From Thermoproteota archaeon (GTDB lineage Archaea; Korarchaeota; Korarchaeia; Korarchaeales; Korarchaeaceae), in the NCBI GenBank assembly GCA_027491435.1, contig JAOZFG010000035.1, forward strand, positions 62,001-126,000: a DNA stretch of 64,000 nucleotides, read 5' to 3'. Positions 25,362 to 32,710 of this stretch are shown here, piece by piece; within the stretch, counting starts at the first letter, position 1, and each line of letters starts with the position of its first letter. The position numbers and the translations under genes are program-made. The notes beneath the pieces were generated by a model that saw only the letters and a program-made list of their open reading frames with translations, made no database searches and was not told where the DNA came from.

Positions 25362-26345
25362 ATGCAGGCGGTCTGGAGACCGGATATAAAGGAGTTAGCT
25401 AGAAAGGAGCTTGAGACTAGGCCTTTTGAATCTGGTCACAGGCTATGCGCTGGATGTGGGGCTGGCATTATAGTTAGGCAAATACTGATGGCCGCCAGAA
25501 AACCGGTGGTCTGGATAAACGCTACTGGCTGCGTAGAGGTGGCCACTACTATATTCCCTTACACATCTTGGAACGTTCCCTGGGCTCATAACGCCTTTGA
25601 AAACGCTGCTGCCGTTGGATCTGGAGTTGAAGCTGCCCAGAAGAAGTTGAAGAGGGCCGGAAGGTTTGCTGACGATCCAGACGTGGAGTTAGATTATGAC
25701 ATAGTAGTGCTGGGAGGAGACGGAGGCACTTACGATATAGGGCTTCAGTCCCTCTCAGGCGCCCTCGAGAGGAGACATAAGTTCATGTACGTGCTTTACG
25801 ATAATGAGGCCTACATGAATACGGGCATACAGAGGTCAGGAGGAACTCCCTTTGGAGCTAGGACCACTACCACTCCTGTGGGGAAGGTAATAAAGGGCAA
25901 GCCCCTCTTTAAGAAGCCCATAATGGACATAGTGGTGGCTCACCAGATACCTTACGCTGCTACAGTATCCCCTGCCTATTGGAATGATGCAGTCATGAAG
26001 TTCAGGAAGGGATTTGAGGCTGAAGGCCCCGCTTTCATACACGCTTTCTCCACCTGCCCTCTCGGATGGGGTAGCAGGCCGGAGGACACGGTAAAGCTCA
26101 TGAAACTGGCCGTAGAAACATGTGTTTTCCCGCTTTACGAGGTGATCAACGGGGAGTACAGGTTGAACGGTCCTTCCCTGGCTATAGCTAAGAATCCCGA
26201 CAAGAAGAAGCCTGTAGAGGAGTACTTAAAGCTTCAGGGAAGATTTAGACACATGTTTAAGCCGGAGAACAAGTGGATGATAGAGAAGTTCCAGGAGTGG
26301 GTAGACAAGCAGTGGGAGCTCCTCCTTAAGAAGGCAGGATTTTAA
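25362..26345 (+). CDS. porB: Pyruvate/2-oxoacid:ferredoxin oxidoreductase, beta (TPP-binding) subunit
   Basis: 327 residues from ATG 25362, which follows GGGAGTGAT; GTG 25353 is the longest alternative. It holds the proximal cluster cysteines (HRLCAGCGAG near residue 24, plus ATGCVEVA) and the thiamine-diphosphate and magnesium motif GGDGGTYDIGLQSLSGAL near residues 118-135, ending with DNEAYMNTGIQRSGGTP. The TTTTPVG loop is typical of pyruvate or 2-oxoisovalerate types rather than 2-oxoglutarate types. A T-run at 26356-26362 just after the gene probably ends the operon. Confidence 0.94.
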   Translation: MQAVWRPDIKELARKELETRPFESGHRLCAGCGAGIIVRQILMAARKPVVWINATGCVEVATTIFPYTSWNVPWAHNAFENAAAVGSGVEAAQKKLKRAGRFADDPDVELDYDIVVLGGDGGTYDIGLQSLSGALERRHKFMYVLYDNEAYMNTGIQRSGGTPFGARTTTTPVGKVIKGKPLFKKPIMDIVVAHQIPYAATVSPAYWNDAVMKFRKGFEAEGPAFIHAFSTCPLGWGSRPEDTVKLMKLAVETCVFPLYEVINGEYRLNGPSLAIAKNPDKKKPVEEYLKLQGRFRHMFKPENKWMIEKFQEWVDKQWELLLKKAGF

Positions 26346-26355
26346 CTCCCCTCTC

Positions 26356-26362
26356 TTTTTTT
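26356..26362 (+). terminator. T-run terminator after the por operon
   Basis: Seven T residues follow directly after the porB stop in a pyrimidine-rich context, typical of archaeal intrinsic termination. Confidence 0.5.
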
Positions 26363-26374
26363 AAGGTGATTTCT

Positions 26375-27682
26375 TTGAACCGGCGCAATGCAGTGCTACT
26401 CGCCACGCTAGCCTTCGTTATTTCATTGGGATTCGGGGCGATAAGCCCTATACTTCCCTACTACCTGATATATTTGGAAGGAGGTTTGAAAACGCTCCCT
26501 GAGGAGCTGGGAACCATATCTAAGGCCTCAAACTATGCCATGGAATTTGGTTTGATGATGTCTGCCTTCATGCTCACTAGGGCTTTATTGGCCAGGTACT
26601 TCGGATCCAAAAGTGACAAGGTTGGCAGAAAGAGGATAATACTGGTGGGCTCCATATTTTACTCCCTCATAGCCTACGCCTACATGATGGCCACTTCTAA
26701 CCTCCACCTTTACCTAATAAGGGCCTTCCAAGGGGCGGCTTCCGCAATGGTTTGGCCTGTAGCCGAGGCCCTGCTAATGGATTCCGTGGAGGAAGAGAGG
26801 AGGGGCCGAATAATGGCCCTGTATATGATGACCACCAATCTCGCCATGATGATAGGGCCGGCGGTTGGCGCGGGGCTCTACAAAGTAGGAGTTGGGGTCC
26901 TAGGCATCAAGGACGTGGGATGGGCCCTTAGATTCCCCTTCCTCAGCTTAGCTGTTATTTCAGCTATATCAATCCCCACATCGCTTATGTTGAAGGAGGT
27001 GGCCATAACTAAGAGGACCATAGGTTTTAAAGATGAGAACGACGTGGAGCCCTGGGTCGACAGGAGCATAAAGGTTTTGTACGTTATGGGCCTGGCCAAC
27101 GGGTTTGCCATGGGCTTCGCCGCCCCCCTCATGTCCATATACATAATTCAATTCATCTCCGCCGACCCCGCGGCCATAGCCTTGGTCATGACCGTGTCTA
27201 GCTTGATAGGAATGAGCTTCGCATACCCCGCCGGCAGGCTGTCCGATAAAGTTGGCAGGAGACCCCTCATAATAGCTGGAGGCTTAGTTTCCAGGCTCTC
27301 GACTCTGATCCTTCCCCTAATAAAAGACCTGACGGGATTGACGATAATATCCACCATAAGGTCCGTGGCTTTTAACGCCTATATTCCATCCTTTAGAGCC
27401 CTTCAGGCCGACTTGGCCCCACCTAAGATAAGGGGCAGGGTATTTGGCACTGTACAAGCAATGTTTAACGTTGGGGCTATGATGGGGCCCGTGATAGGGG
27501 GTTACCTATACCAACTTTACGCCGCTAAGAAGTTAGAGCTGGTAGGGGTGGAGCTGCCGGGAGAGGCTCTCCCCTTCTGGGTCAGTGCCGTAATAGGATT
27601 TATCAGCCTGACCCTGTTCATACTGATGGTCGAGGACCCGAAAGTTCGACGTAAGCTGGAGTTCCAAGCTGAACTTGATTAA
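26375..27682 (+). CDS. Major facilitator superfamily transporter
   Basis: 435 residues with about 12 membrane helices. The MFS loop 2-3 motif is RYFGSKSDKVGRKRIILVG, repeated in the second half as RLSDKVGRRPLIIAGG; the helix-4 region is RAFQGAASAMVWPVAEAL. The substrate is unknown; drug, sugar or peptide export are all possible. The apparent GTG start at 26366 is really part of the ribosome site AAGGTGAT, so TTG 26375, five bases after that site, is chosen. The gene begins right after the terminator of the por operon. Confidence 0.87.
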   Translation: MNRRNAVLLATLAFVISLGFGAISPILPYYLIYLEGGLKTLPEELGTISKASNYAMEFGLMMSAFMLTRALLARYFGSKSDKVGRKRIILVGSIFYSLIAYAYMMATSNLHLYLIRAFQGAASAMVWPVAEALLMDSVEEERRGRIMALYMMTTNLAMMIGPAVGAGLYKVGVGVLGIKDVGWALRFPFLSLAVISAISIPTSLMLKEVAITKRTIGFKDENDVEPWVDRSIKVLYVMGLANGFAMGFAAPLMSIYIIQFISADPAAIALVMTVSSLIGMSFAYPAGRLSDKVGRRPLIIAGGLVSRLSTLILPLIKDLTGLTIISTIRSVAFNAYIPSFRALQADLAPPKIRGRVFGTVQAMFNVGAMMGPVIGGYLYQLYAAKKLELVGVELPGEALPFWVSAVIGFISLTLFILMVEDPKVRRKLEFQAELD

Positions 27683-27813
27683 ATGACTGAAATCATCTAA
27701 CCGATTTAAAGCGATTCTCTATAGGCTTCAGCGGCACATTGAACGGCCGCCCTGCAAGGGTTTCTTCAACAGCATTCACACATCCATTTAAGCTTTGAGA
27801 GTTGAGTTAAAGG

Positions 27814-28320
27814 CTAGCTTTCGATGATTAAATCCCCTCCAGCGCCTCCAGATGCCTTGCCCCCAGTGTAGTAGTAGAAGGCTTGGAGGTTCATGAGGCC
27901 ATAAACCTTTATCGAGTAACTGTTGGTCGGGGAGAGGGCCATGGGGCAAGTTATCCCGGATATGACGACTACCTCCCCCTTATTCCATTCCCCGTTTCCA
28001 TCCGATTCTATAATATTTATGGTCTTGCCTGGAATGAACACGGGGTCACAGTATTCATTGTTAACGAATATCTCCCATTTATCCGGACTGACTACATCCT
28101 CGAAACTTATAGCCGATGGCCCGTCGTTTCTTATGAAAATGGTCATGAAGCCATCATCTATCTGGACGTTGATTATTGAGGCAGTCAGGCTGTTATGTCC
28201 GAAGATCCTAGAGAGGGAGTTCATGACGTATCCTCCAACAGGAGTGACGGTTAGGAGCGCTGTTGAGACCGCTACCATGAGTAACACTACTTCCACCACA
28301 ACCCTGGAAAGCCCCCTCAT
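27814..28320 (-). CDS. Archaeal type IV pilin-like secreted protein
   Basis: 168 residues from ATG 28320, preceded by GGGGAGA. A very short N-terminus (MRGLSR) precedes a hydrophobic helix VVVEVVLLMVAVSTALLTV, resembling the class III signal of archaeal pilins and archaellin-like proteins cut by a prepilin peptidase. The remaining 130 residues look beta-rich with a Gly/Ser-rich end (GGKASGGAGG), and contain two Cys (EYCDPV and ITCPM) that may form a disulfide. No pilus assembly ATPase is nearby. The TATA at 28345-28352 lies about 28 bases upstream and rules out the longer TTG start at 28341. Confidence 0.65.
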   Translation of the reverse strand: MRGLSRVVVEVVLLMVAVSTALLTVTPVGGYVMNSLSRIFGHNSLTASIINVQIDDGFMTIFIRNDGPSAISFEDVVSPDKWEIFVNNEYCDPVFIPGKTINIIESDGNGEWNKGEVVVISGITCPMALSPTNSYSIKVYGLMNLQAFYYYTGGKASGGAGGDLIIES

Positions 28321-28344
28321 AAGTAAATTCTCCCCGGCCAAGAG

Positions 28345-28352
28345 ATAAAAAT
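28345..28352 (-). promoter_or_regulatory. TATA box for the pilin-like gene
   Basis: TTTTTATC on the minus strand is about 28 bases upstream of ATG 28320. Transcription would begin downstream of TTG 28341, supporting the shorter protein. Confidence 0.5.
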
Positions 28353-28419
28353 TACTTGTGAAGTCCCGTGACTGACAATGAGATGTTTACAATTTTGTTG
28401 CTTTTACTGGCGTTAAGTT

Positions 28420-28860
28420 TCAGGTGGCCTTCCTCCTCTCGCTCTGAAACTTCTGTATCACCTTTATGACCTCTTCAGAGATCTCAGCGAATTGTCTGAG
28501 CTCTTCTAATAGCTTGGAATATTTGTCAGATCCCTTGCTTAATCCCTCTAACCTCTCCATAAGAGGCTCTACGTATTCTTTAAGTATTCTAGTTGGGAAA
28601 AGCAGGAGTTGATTGAAGGGACTCCTAGCGGTGTATATCTTGCTCCTCCCGACCTTCTCGTAGTAAACTAGGCCATCGTGCTCTAACAACCTTAGAGAGG
28701 TTGAGACAGTGGATTTACCCAGTCCGGTAAGCTTGGACAGCTCATTTATTGTCAACGGCTTTTCTGATAGGAGCAGCATCGCGTAAACTCGGCTGGCTGC
28801 GGGGGGGTAGCCCAGGCTCTCCAGTATCTTCTCTATGTAGAACCTGACCTCCCTGTCCAT
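28420..28860 (-). CDS. Winged-helix transcriptional regulator (GbsR/MarR-like)
   Basis: 146 residues. The N-terminal winged helix (YPPAASRVYAMLLLSEKPLTINELSKLTGLGKSTVSTSLRLLEHDGLVYYEKVGRSKIYTA, residues about 18-77) belongs to the GbsR/MarR type. It is followed by a helical C-terminal dimerisation region (LEGLSKGSDKYSKLLEELRQFAEISEEVIKVI). GbsR proteins respond to osmolytes in bacteria. Here the gene is divergent from a LEA-like stress protein, and between the starts lie three tandem 9-base repeats (28903-28929), a candidate operator. A TATA at 28884-28889 is about 26 bases from the ATG, implying a leaderless mRNA. Confidence 0.82.
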   Translation of the reverse strand: MDREVRFYIEKILESLGYPPAASRVYAMLLLSEKPLTINELSKLTGLGKSTVSTSLRLLEHDGLVYYEKVGRSKIYTARSPFNQLLLFPTRILKEYVEPLMERLEGLSKGSDKYSKLLEELRQFAEISEEVIKVIQKFQSERRKAT

Positions 28861-28883
28861 ACTTCAGAGCGGAACTCAGAAGA

Positions 28884-28971
28884 TTAAAACGTACCGATTG
28901 ATCAGATAAATCAGAATAAACAGATATAACAAATCTAACGGATAGAACTAAAATTACAAAAATTTTTATAT
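28884..28971. promoter_or_regulatory. Divergent promoter with three tandem 9-bp repeats
   Basis: The minus TATA (GTTTTAATC, 28884-28890) serves the HTH regulator. The plus TATA (TTTTTATAT, 28963-28971) serves the LEA-like gene. Between them CAGATAAAT, CAGAATAAA and CAGATATAA follow one another without gaps at 28903-28929, a likely binding site for a regulator. Confidence 0.45.
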
Positions 28972-29000
28972 GATCGGGTATATTGAGGAGTAGTGATACC

Positions 29001-29264
29001 ATGACTGAGGAGAAGAAGAAGGGTGGATTTTCCAGAGTGATAAAGGCCATGGGGGACGTGGTTAAGGAGACCATAGACGTCGCCAAAGAGGGGGTCGAAA
29101 CTACCGCCGACGTCGTTAAGGAGGTAACCTCCACCGCCGCTGAGGCGGCCAGGAGCGGCGTTGAGAAGGCGGCCGAGGTAGTCGATAAGGTAGCTGAGGA
29201 AACAGAAGAAACCGCTGTTAAGGCGGCAGAAGAAACTAAGAAGACGGTGGAGAAGAGGAAGTAA
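29001..29264 (+). CDS. LEA/apolipoprotein-like helical stress protein
   Basis: 87 residues from ATG 29001, preceded by GAGGAGTAGTGAT. The whole protein is a Lys/Glu/Ala/Thr-rich amphipathic helix built on loose 11-residue repeats (VVKETIDVAKEGVETTADVVKEVTSTAAEAARSGVEKAAEVVDKVAEETEETA). This resembles group 3 LEA and apolipoprotein-type proteins that protect membranes or proteins during drying, heat or osmotic stress. No enzyme motif is present. It is divergent from a GbsR-like regulator, supporting a stress role by context. A T-rich terminator follows at 29281-29286. Confidence 0.7.
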   Translation: MTEEKKKGGFSRVIKAMGDVVKETIDVAKEGVETTADVVKEVTSTAAEAARSGVEKAAEVVDKVAEETEETAVKAAEETKKTVEKRK

Positions 29265-29280
29265 AATCCTCCCTCCTAAT

Positions 29281-29286
29281 TTTTTT
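29281..29286 (+). terminator. T-run after the LEA-like gene
   Basis: A TAAT-TTTTTT run 17 bases after the stop codon is consistent with an archaeal intrinsic terminator. Confidence 0.45.
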
Positions 29287-29330
29287 AGTTTAATAGCCCA
29301 AGCACACGTTAAATAGGATAGGTTCCCTGT

Positions 29331-29738
29331 ATGACTATGTACAGGGAGCGAATTAGGTTCTCCACAAGAGGGGAGCTAGACGTTGTGGATATAACCGAGG
29401 AAGTCAGAGCCATAGTTAAAAGAAGCGGGATAAAGGAGGGATTCGCTTTAATCTTTGCCCCTCATGCGACTGGAGCCATAATCCTGAATGAAAATGACCC
29501 GGACTTGCTAGAGGACATAAGGTGGTGGCTCTCACATGTAGTGCCTCTGAGAGAATATAAGCATCCCATAAATGCGAGATCTCACCTGAGGTCCATCTTA
29601 ATGGCTCCGTCAAAGGTAGTGCCTGTTTTAGGGGGCGACCTGTATTTGGGAACTTGGCAGAGCGTGATGTGGGTAGAAGTGGATACCAGACCCAGAAGGA
29701 GGGAGGTCCTGGTCATGGTGTTCGGCGAATCCCAGTAA
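29331..29738 (+). CDS. YjbQ/UPF0047 family protein
   Basis: 135 residues, the typical length. The family pattern is clear: RIRFSTRGELDVVDITEEVRAIV, FALIFAPHATGAIILNENDPDLLEDI with the conserved His near residue 46, HPINARSHLRSILMAPSKVVPV and GTWQSVMWVEVDTRPRRREV. The bacterial YjbQ was linked to a weak thiamine-phosphate synthase activity, but the true function of the family is uncertain. A TTAAATA promoter element about 25 bases before the ATG region (around 29309) supports independent transcription. It is the last intact gene before a 1.4-kb gene-poor stretch. Confidence 0.88.
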   Translation: MTMYRERIRFSTRGELDVVDITEEVRAIVKRSGIKEGFALIFAPHATGAIILNENDPDLLEDIRWWLSHVVPLREYKHPINARSHLRSILMAPSKVVPVLGGDLYLGTWQSVMWVEVDTRPRRREVLVMVFGESQ

Positions 29739-29760
29739 AGCTTCCAGATTTAGTTCACCT

Positions 29761-29795
29761 GGATAAGCTGGTGTAGCGCTCAACCGCTACAATCC
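29761..29795 (+). repeat. Short inverted repeat (hairpin) in the gene-poor region
   Basis: GTAGCG (29773-29778) and CGCTAC (29785-29790) pair around a six-base loop, flanked by GGAT (29761-29764) and ATCC (29792-29795), which pair as an outer stem. It lies about 23 bases after the yjbQ stop and could be a terminator-like hairpin or a small RNA. Nothing else is recognised in 29739-29873. Confidence 0.35.
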
Positions 29796-29873
29796 ACATG
29801 TCGAAGCCCCAGGGATTGCGGCTAAACTAGAGAGGACATGAAATTACTTCCCACCCGTGTTCGTTGTTGAGAA

Positions 29874-30286
29874 TTAAGACTTATCTCCCTCAGCCTTTAC
29901 CGCTTTTCTTACAAGTTCGTCCAAATCGTAGTACTCTAGATCCTCAGCTAGAGCTATAGCGGCATGGATTGAATCGAAAAAAGAGAGTGGACGTTTCCTC
30001 CTCAGCTCAGCAGCTTTAGATACGACATCAAGCGTTATATCTGAAAAATGTGGTTTTGTATACCTGCTTATCAGTGATCTCATAGCCGAGAAAACGCGGT
30101 TAATTTCCCCTTCAGCCAATCCTCGGGATTTCAACATGAGGGATAGTTCTATGAGTGACGCTGGCGAGATGAAAATTTTTATATCGTGTCCCCTGGTCTG
30201 TCCAAGTAATTTTATAGCTCACCGTGATTCCCGTCCCTTGGATTGAGCGACAATAAGAATCCCGTCTCTAGGAGGGCTTTTATCAC
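29874..30286 (-). pseudogene. VapC-type PIN-domain toxin, broken by a frameshift
   Basis: The minus strand from GTG 30286 reads MIKALLETGFLLSLNPRDGNHGEL and then hits TAA. After a missing base at about 30214-30217, another frame continues IKLLGQTRGHDIKIFISPASLIELSLMLKSRGLAEG and on to the C-terminal PIN half with DSIHAAIALAEDLEYYD. Joined, the two parts make a normal PIN domain of about 135 residues. The start overlaps the stop of the broken antitoxin gene by 4 bases, the classic toxin-antitoxin layout. PIN toxins cut tRNA or rRNA; this copy cannot be made intact unless ribosomes shift frame, so it is most likely dead. Confidence 0.75.
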
Positions 30287-30542
30287 GAAGACGCCTCTTT
30301 AAAGGCCTTACGTTCCGCAACCTTCCTGAGTTCTCTAGAGAAGGTTAAATCACCTAACAAATCCTCTAGGACCTTCTCAGGGTCCTCTAATTTCCTTATC
30401 AGGACATCCCCCTCCTCTAATGCGGATCACCTTGTCCCCCTCTCTCAAACCAAGCTTCTTCCTCCAACCTCTTTGGAATCGTTACTCTTCCCCTACCGTC
30501 CACCACAGCCTCCGCTTCATCACGATGACTTTGTGGGCCCAC
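30283..30542 (-). pseudogene. AbrB/MazE-like antitoxin, broken by two frameshifts
   Basis: The minus strand from GTG 30542 reads MGPQSHRDEAEAVVDGRGRV and TIPKRLEEE, the swapped-hairpin AbrB pattern. It then shifts frame to LGLREGDKVIRI, and shifts again to EEGDVLIRKLEDPEKVLEDL and LGDLTFSRELRKVAERKAF, ending EASS and TGA overlapping the toxin start. The three pieces together give a complete AbrB-fold DNA-binding antitoxin of about 86 residues in correct order, so the gene has decayed by small indels at about 30431-30436 and 30418-30420. It would have repressed the operon and neutralised the PIN toxin downstream. Confidence 0.7.
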
Positions 30543-31110
30543 TCATAAAATTTTTTCCACTCAATGGCGGTTCTCTTCCTCTACTTCCTCTCGAGTAGCC
30601 TTGGCAGCGGTTACAAGCAAAGCCTATTAATGTTGTGATTAAACGAATGCGTTAGCCCAGATCCCTCACATTACGGAAGTTCTTACATGCCGACAGCCTA
30701 CCTTACTCCCTTTCTGTGGCAGGAGATTAACTAGTTTGAGGTCGAGCCCAGAAGTTCTCTCATTTTAAGAATGCTTGAATAGGCCCAGCGCTTAAGCCTG
30801 TCTTAGGTCTCCATGACTAACGTGGCCTTTCACCCCCTTGCATACGCTAGGTTGGTACTTACTACCCCCAGGTTAACTTACACTTTCACCCGCTCTATAC
30901 CTAGCTAAGGGGCTGTGGCGCTGGGTCATCGAAGTGAGACGTCCCCTCCTTCACTTCCTCAGGTATGCGGTCCGCTGAGCCTCAGGCCAAAGAGCGAGAT
31001 TTTACTGACAACGGAGGCTCGCCCTATGACAAGTTGAGTTCCTTTCCAGTTACAAGACCAGTGAACCCCTTAAAGATCTGAGACAAGGCTTAATCTCTTG
31101 TTATTAGGGG
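30543..31110. other. Gene-poor stretch with no recognised feature
   Basis: About 570 bases without an ORF longer than about 40 codons in any frame. No tRNA T-arm, RNase P, SRP RNA or repeat array was recognised. Short open pieces on the minus strand (for example PEEVKEGTSHFDDPAPQPLS near 30965-30906, and STNLAYARG near 30860) look like remains of coding sequence interrupted by stops and shifts, perhaps an old mobile element. I could not identify the family. Base composition resembles the surroundings apart from the last 30 bases, which are T-rich and form the promoter of the next gene. Confidence 0.4.
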
Positions 31111-31122
31111 GAATTTTTATTT
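31111..31122 (+). promoter_or_regulatory. T-rich promoter element before the orphan gene
   Basis: AATTTTTATTTT is centred about 26 bases upstream of about 31143, giving a leader of roughly 10 bases before GTG 31153, including GTGAGGTG as ribosome site. Confidence 0.4.
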
Positions 31123-31152
31123 TGTGTTTAGGTCAAACATGCTTGATGTGAG

Positions 31153-32673
31153 GTGGAGTACAGGGATATTTTCCTGGGCATTAGGGCTCAAGTTCCAGAT
31201 GGGTGGCTTGTGTTAGCCAATAACAATACCCTATCCGCCCACCACCCCTACATGCTTACCAAGATGATCTTCTCGTCCCGACTCGACGCTAACACCCTTC
31301 TTAGGGAGCTGGTAAGCTACGTACAATCGCTGATAAGGGCTCCCCTAAACGCTAGGTTGTTTAGAGGTGAGGGGTTCCTTGAGGCTAAGGGTTATGCTCC
31401 AGGGTCTATTATACAGCAGGCGATGAGGATCCCTCCAGGAGAGTACGTGATAAGGGTATATCAACGAAAACCGACCCAAGGTTGGGCATCTCACGCACAG
31501 TACCTCAAGGAGCTGGATAGCTACATGAAGTTCGAACTTTTGGGTTCAATCGAGGCCAGAAAGGTTGACGTACCCGATCCCTCGAGGGGTATGGTGGCCT
31601 TCAAGACCCTGGTCCCGAGCTCATCTCAGGTTAGGTGTTATGCCCAAAGAGAGGCCCCAGTAATGGACATTAGGGGTAAGGGCTACCTGATATCCATGAT
31701 TCCCCCGATCACTTACGCTTACGGAAATCCGATGATAGTTCAGCCCTACATGATGTTAGGGGCAAAGGTTAGCCCCTACATGGACGCCTTCAGCTACGCG
31801 AGGAGCGCGTTAACGTCCATGGGGGAGGAGGTTAAGGATATAAGGCCTGCACCTATGCCTGGAAGTTTAACTCACTTGGTACTGGCTAAACTTGGATCCA
31901 CCCTATTGACAGGTCAACAACCGATGTTCAGCTCAGCCCTGGCTGAGTTGGACGACGGTTATGCTTGGGTCACCACCATAGGGGAGAGTTTCATGGGAGC
32001 CCAGCTATGGAGCGCTTACATATACTTAGCCAGGGGCAAGAATGCCCTATGGATACTCCAGAGCATAGCAGCACACTTCAGGGTTGAATTGGGGTGGAGT
32101 AAAACCCTTAAGAGGGAGAGTAACATGACCTACAGGTCGGTACTGGATTCGATCAGGTCCACCAGCAGGCTTAGCAGGCAAATAGCGAGGTCACTAGAGG
32201 CCAGCAGGCTTAGCAGTTACCAGCCCGACTACAGCTTTAATCAGAACTACAGCGATTGGTCAGACGATTCTGGTTACGACAGCCCGGACTATGATAGCGA
32301 GTGGAAGGAGGAGCCGGACACTGGGACGGGCATGGACACCTTCTACGTTGACAGCTACGGTCAGGTAAGGAACATAGACCTAGGGGAGGATGTCTCCTTC
32401 TACGAGATAGATGCGGAGGGCGCTTTAAGGGATGAGGAGGGCAATGAAGTTGGATATGTGGAGGACGGTTACGTCTACGACAATCAAGGGAATAGGCTAG
32501 GCTGGTTGGACGCCTCCATAAGCGATGATTGGCAGATGGAGAGGTTAGAGCAGGAGAGCTCAGACCCCTCAGAAGTCTTCGGCTACTACGATTGGGGAGC
32601 CCAGGTAAATGAGGAGTCTACGGAGACGCCCTACTACGTCACCAAAGAAGATGATGAGGACGAGGAGTACTAA
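31153..32673 (+). CDS. Large orphan protein with acidic, Tyr/Asp-rich C-terminal region
   Basis: 506 residues from GTG 31153. I do not recognise a family. Residues 1-350 look like a soluble alpha/beta protein with two related halves: PDGWLVLANNN and later GYAWVTTIGES, each followed by hydrophobic helices. Residues about 350-400 are a low-complexity Ser/Tyr/Asp/Asn linker (SYQPDYSFNQNYSDWSDDSG). Residues about 395-460 contain YVDSYGQVRNIDLGEDV and EGNEVGYVEDGYVYDNQGNRLGWLD, short beta-hairpin-like repeats. The C-terminus is very acidic (KEDDEDEEY). No signal peptide or membrane helix was seen, so it is probably cytoplasmic, perhaps a scaffold or adaptor. It borders the decayed toxin-antitoxin region. 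A T-run follows at 32684-32689. Confidence 0.65.
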   Translation: MEYRDIFLGIRAQVPDGWLVLANNNTLSAHHPYMLTKMIFSSRLDANTLLRELVSYVQSLIRAPLNARLFRGEGFLEAKGYAPGSIIQQAMRIPPGEYVIRVYQRKPTQGWASHAQYLKELDSYMKFELLGSIEARKVDVPDPSRGMVAFKTLVPSSSQVRCYAQREAPVMDIRGKGYLISMIPPITYAYGNPMIVQPYMMLGAKVSPYMDAFSYARSALTSMGEEVKDIRPAPMPGSLTHLVLAKLGSTLLTGQQPMFSSALAELDDGYAWVTTIGESFMGAQLWSAYIYLARGKNALWILQSIAAHFRVELGWSKTLKRESNMTYRSVLDSIRSTSRLSRQIARSLEASRLSSYQPDYSFNQNYSDWSDDSGYDSPDYDSEWKEEPDTGTGMDTFYVDSYGQVRNIDLGEDVSFYEIDAEGALRDEEGNEVGYVEDGYVYDNQGNRLGWLDASISDDWQMERLEQESSDPSEVFGYYDWGAQVNEESTETPYYVTKEDDEDEEY

Positions 32674-32683
32674 CGACAACTTC

Positions 32684-32689
32684 TTTTTT
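32684..32689 (+). terminator. T-run after the orphan gene
   Basis: TTCTTTTTTCC occurs 11 bases after the stop codon, a typical archaeal T-tract terminator. Confidence 0.4.
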
Positions 32690-32710
32690 CCTGAAAGGTC
32701 CCCTTTACCG

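Noticed and set aside
30600..31060. Remnant of an IS605-type TnpB gene on the minus strand
   Set aside because: Short fragments look like the low-complexity tails of archaeal transposases, but no zinc-finger or RuvC motif could be read in any frame, so I do not name a family.
29739..31152. Possible tRNA, RNase P RNA, SRP RNA or rRNA piece in the gene-poor stretch
   Set aside because: No T-arm (GGTTCRANTCC), no RNase P CR-I pattern and no SRP helix 8 pattern was found on either strand. Some G-rich stretches merely look RNA-like.
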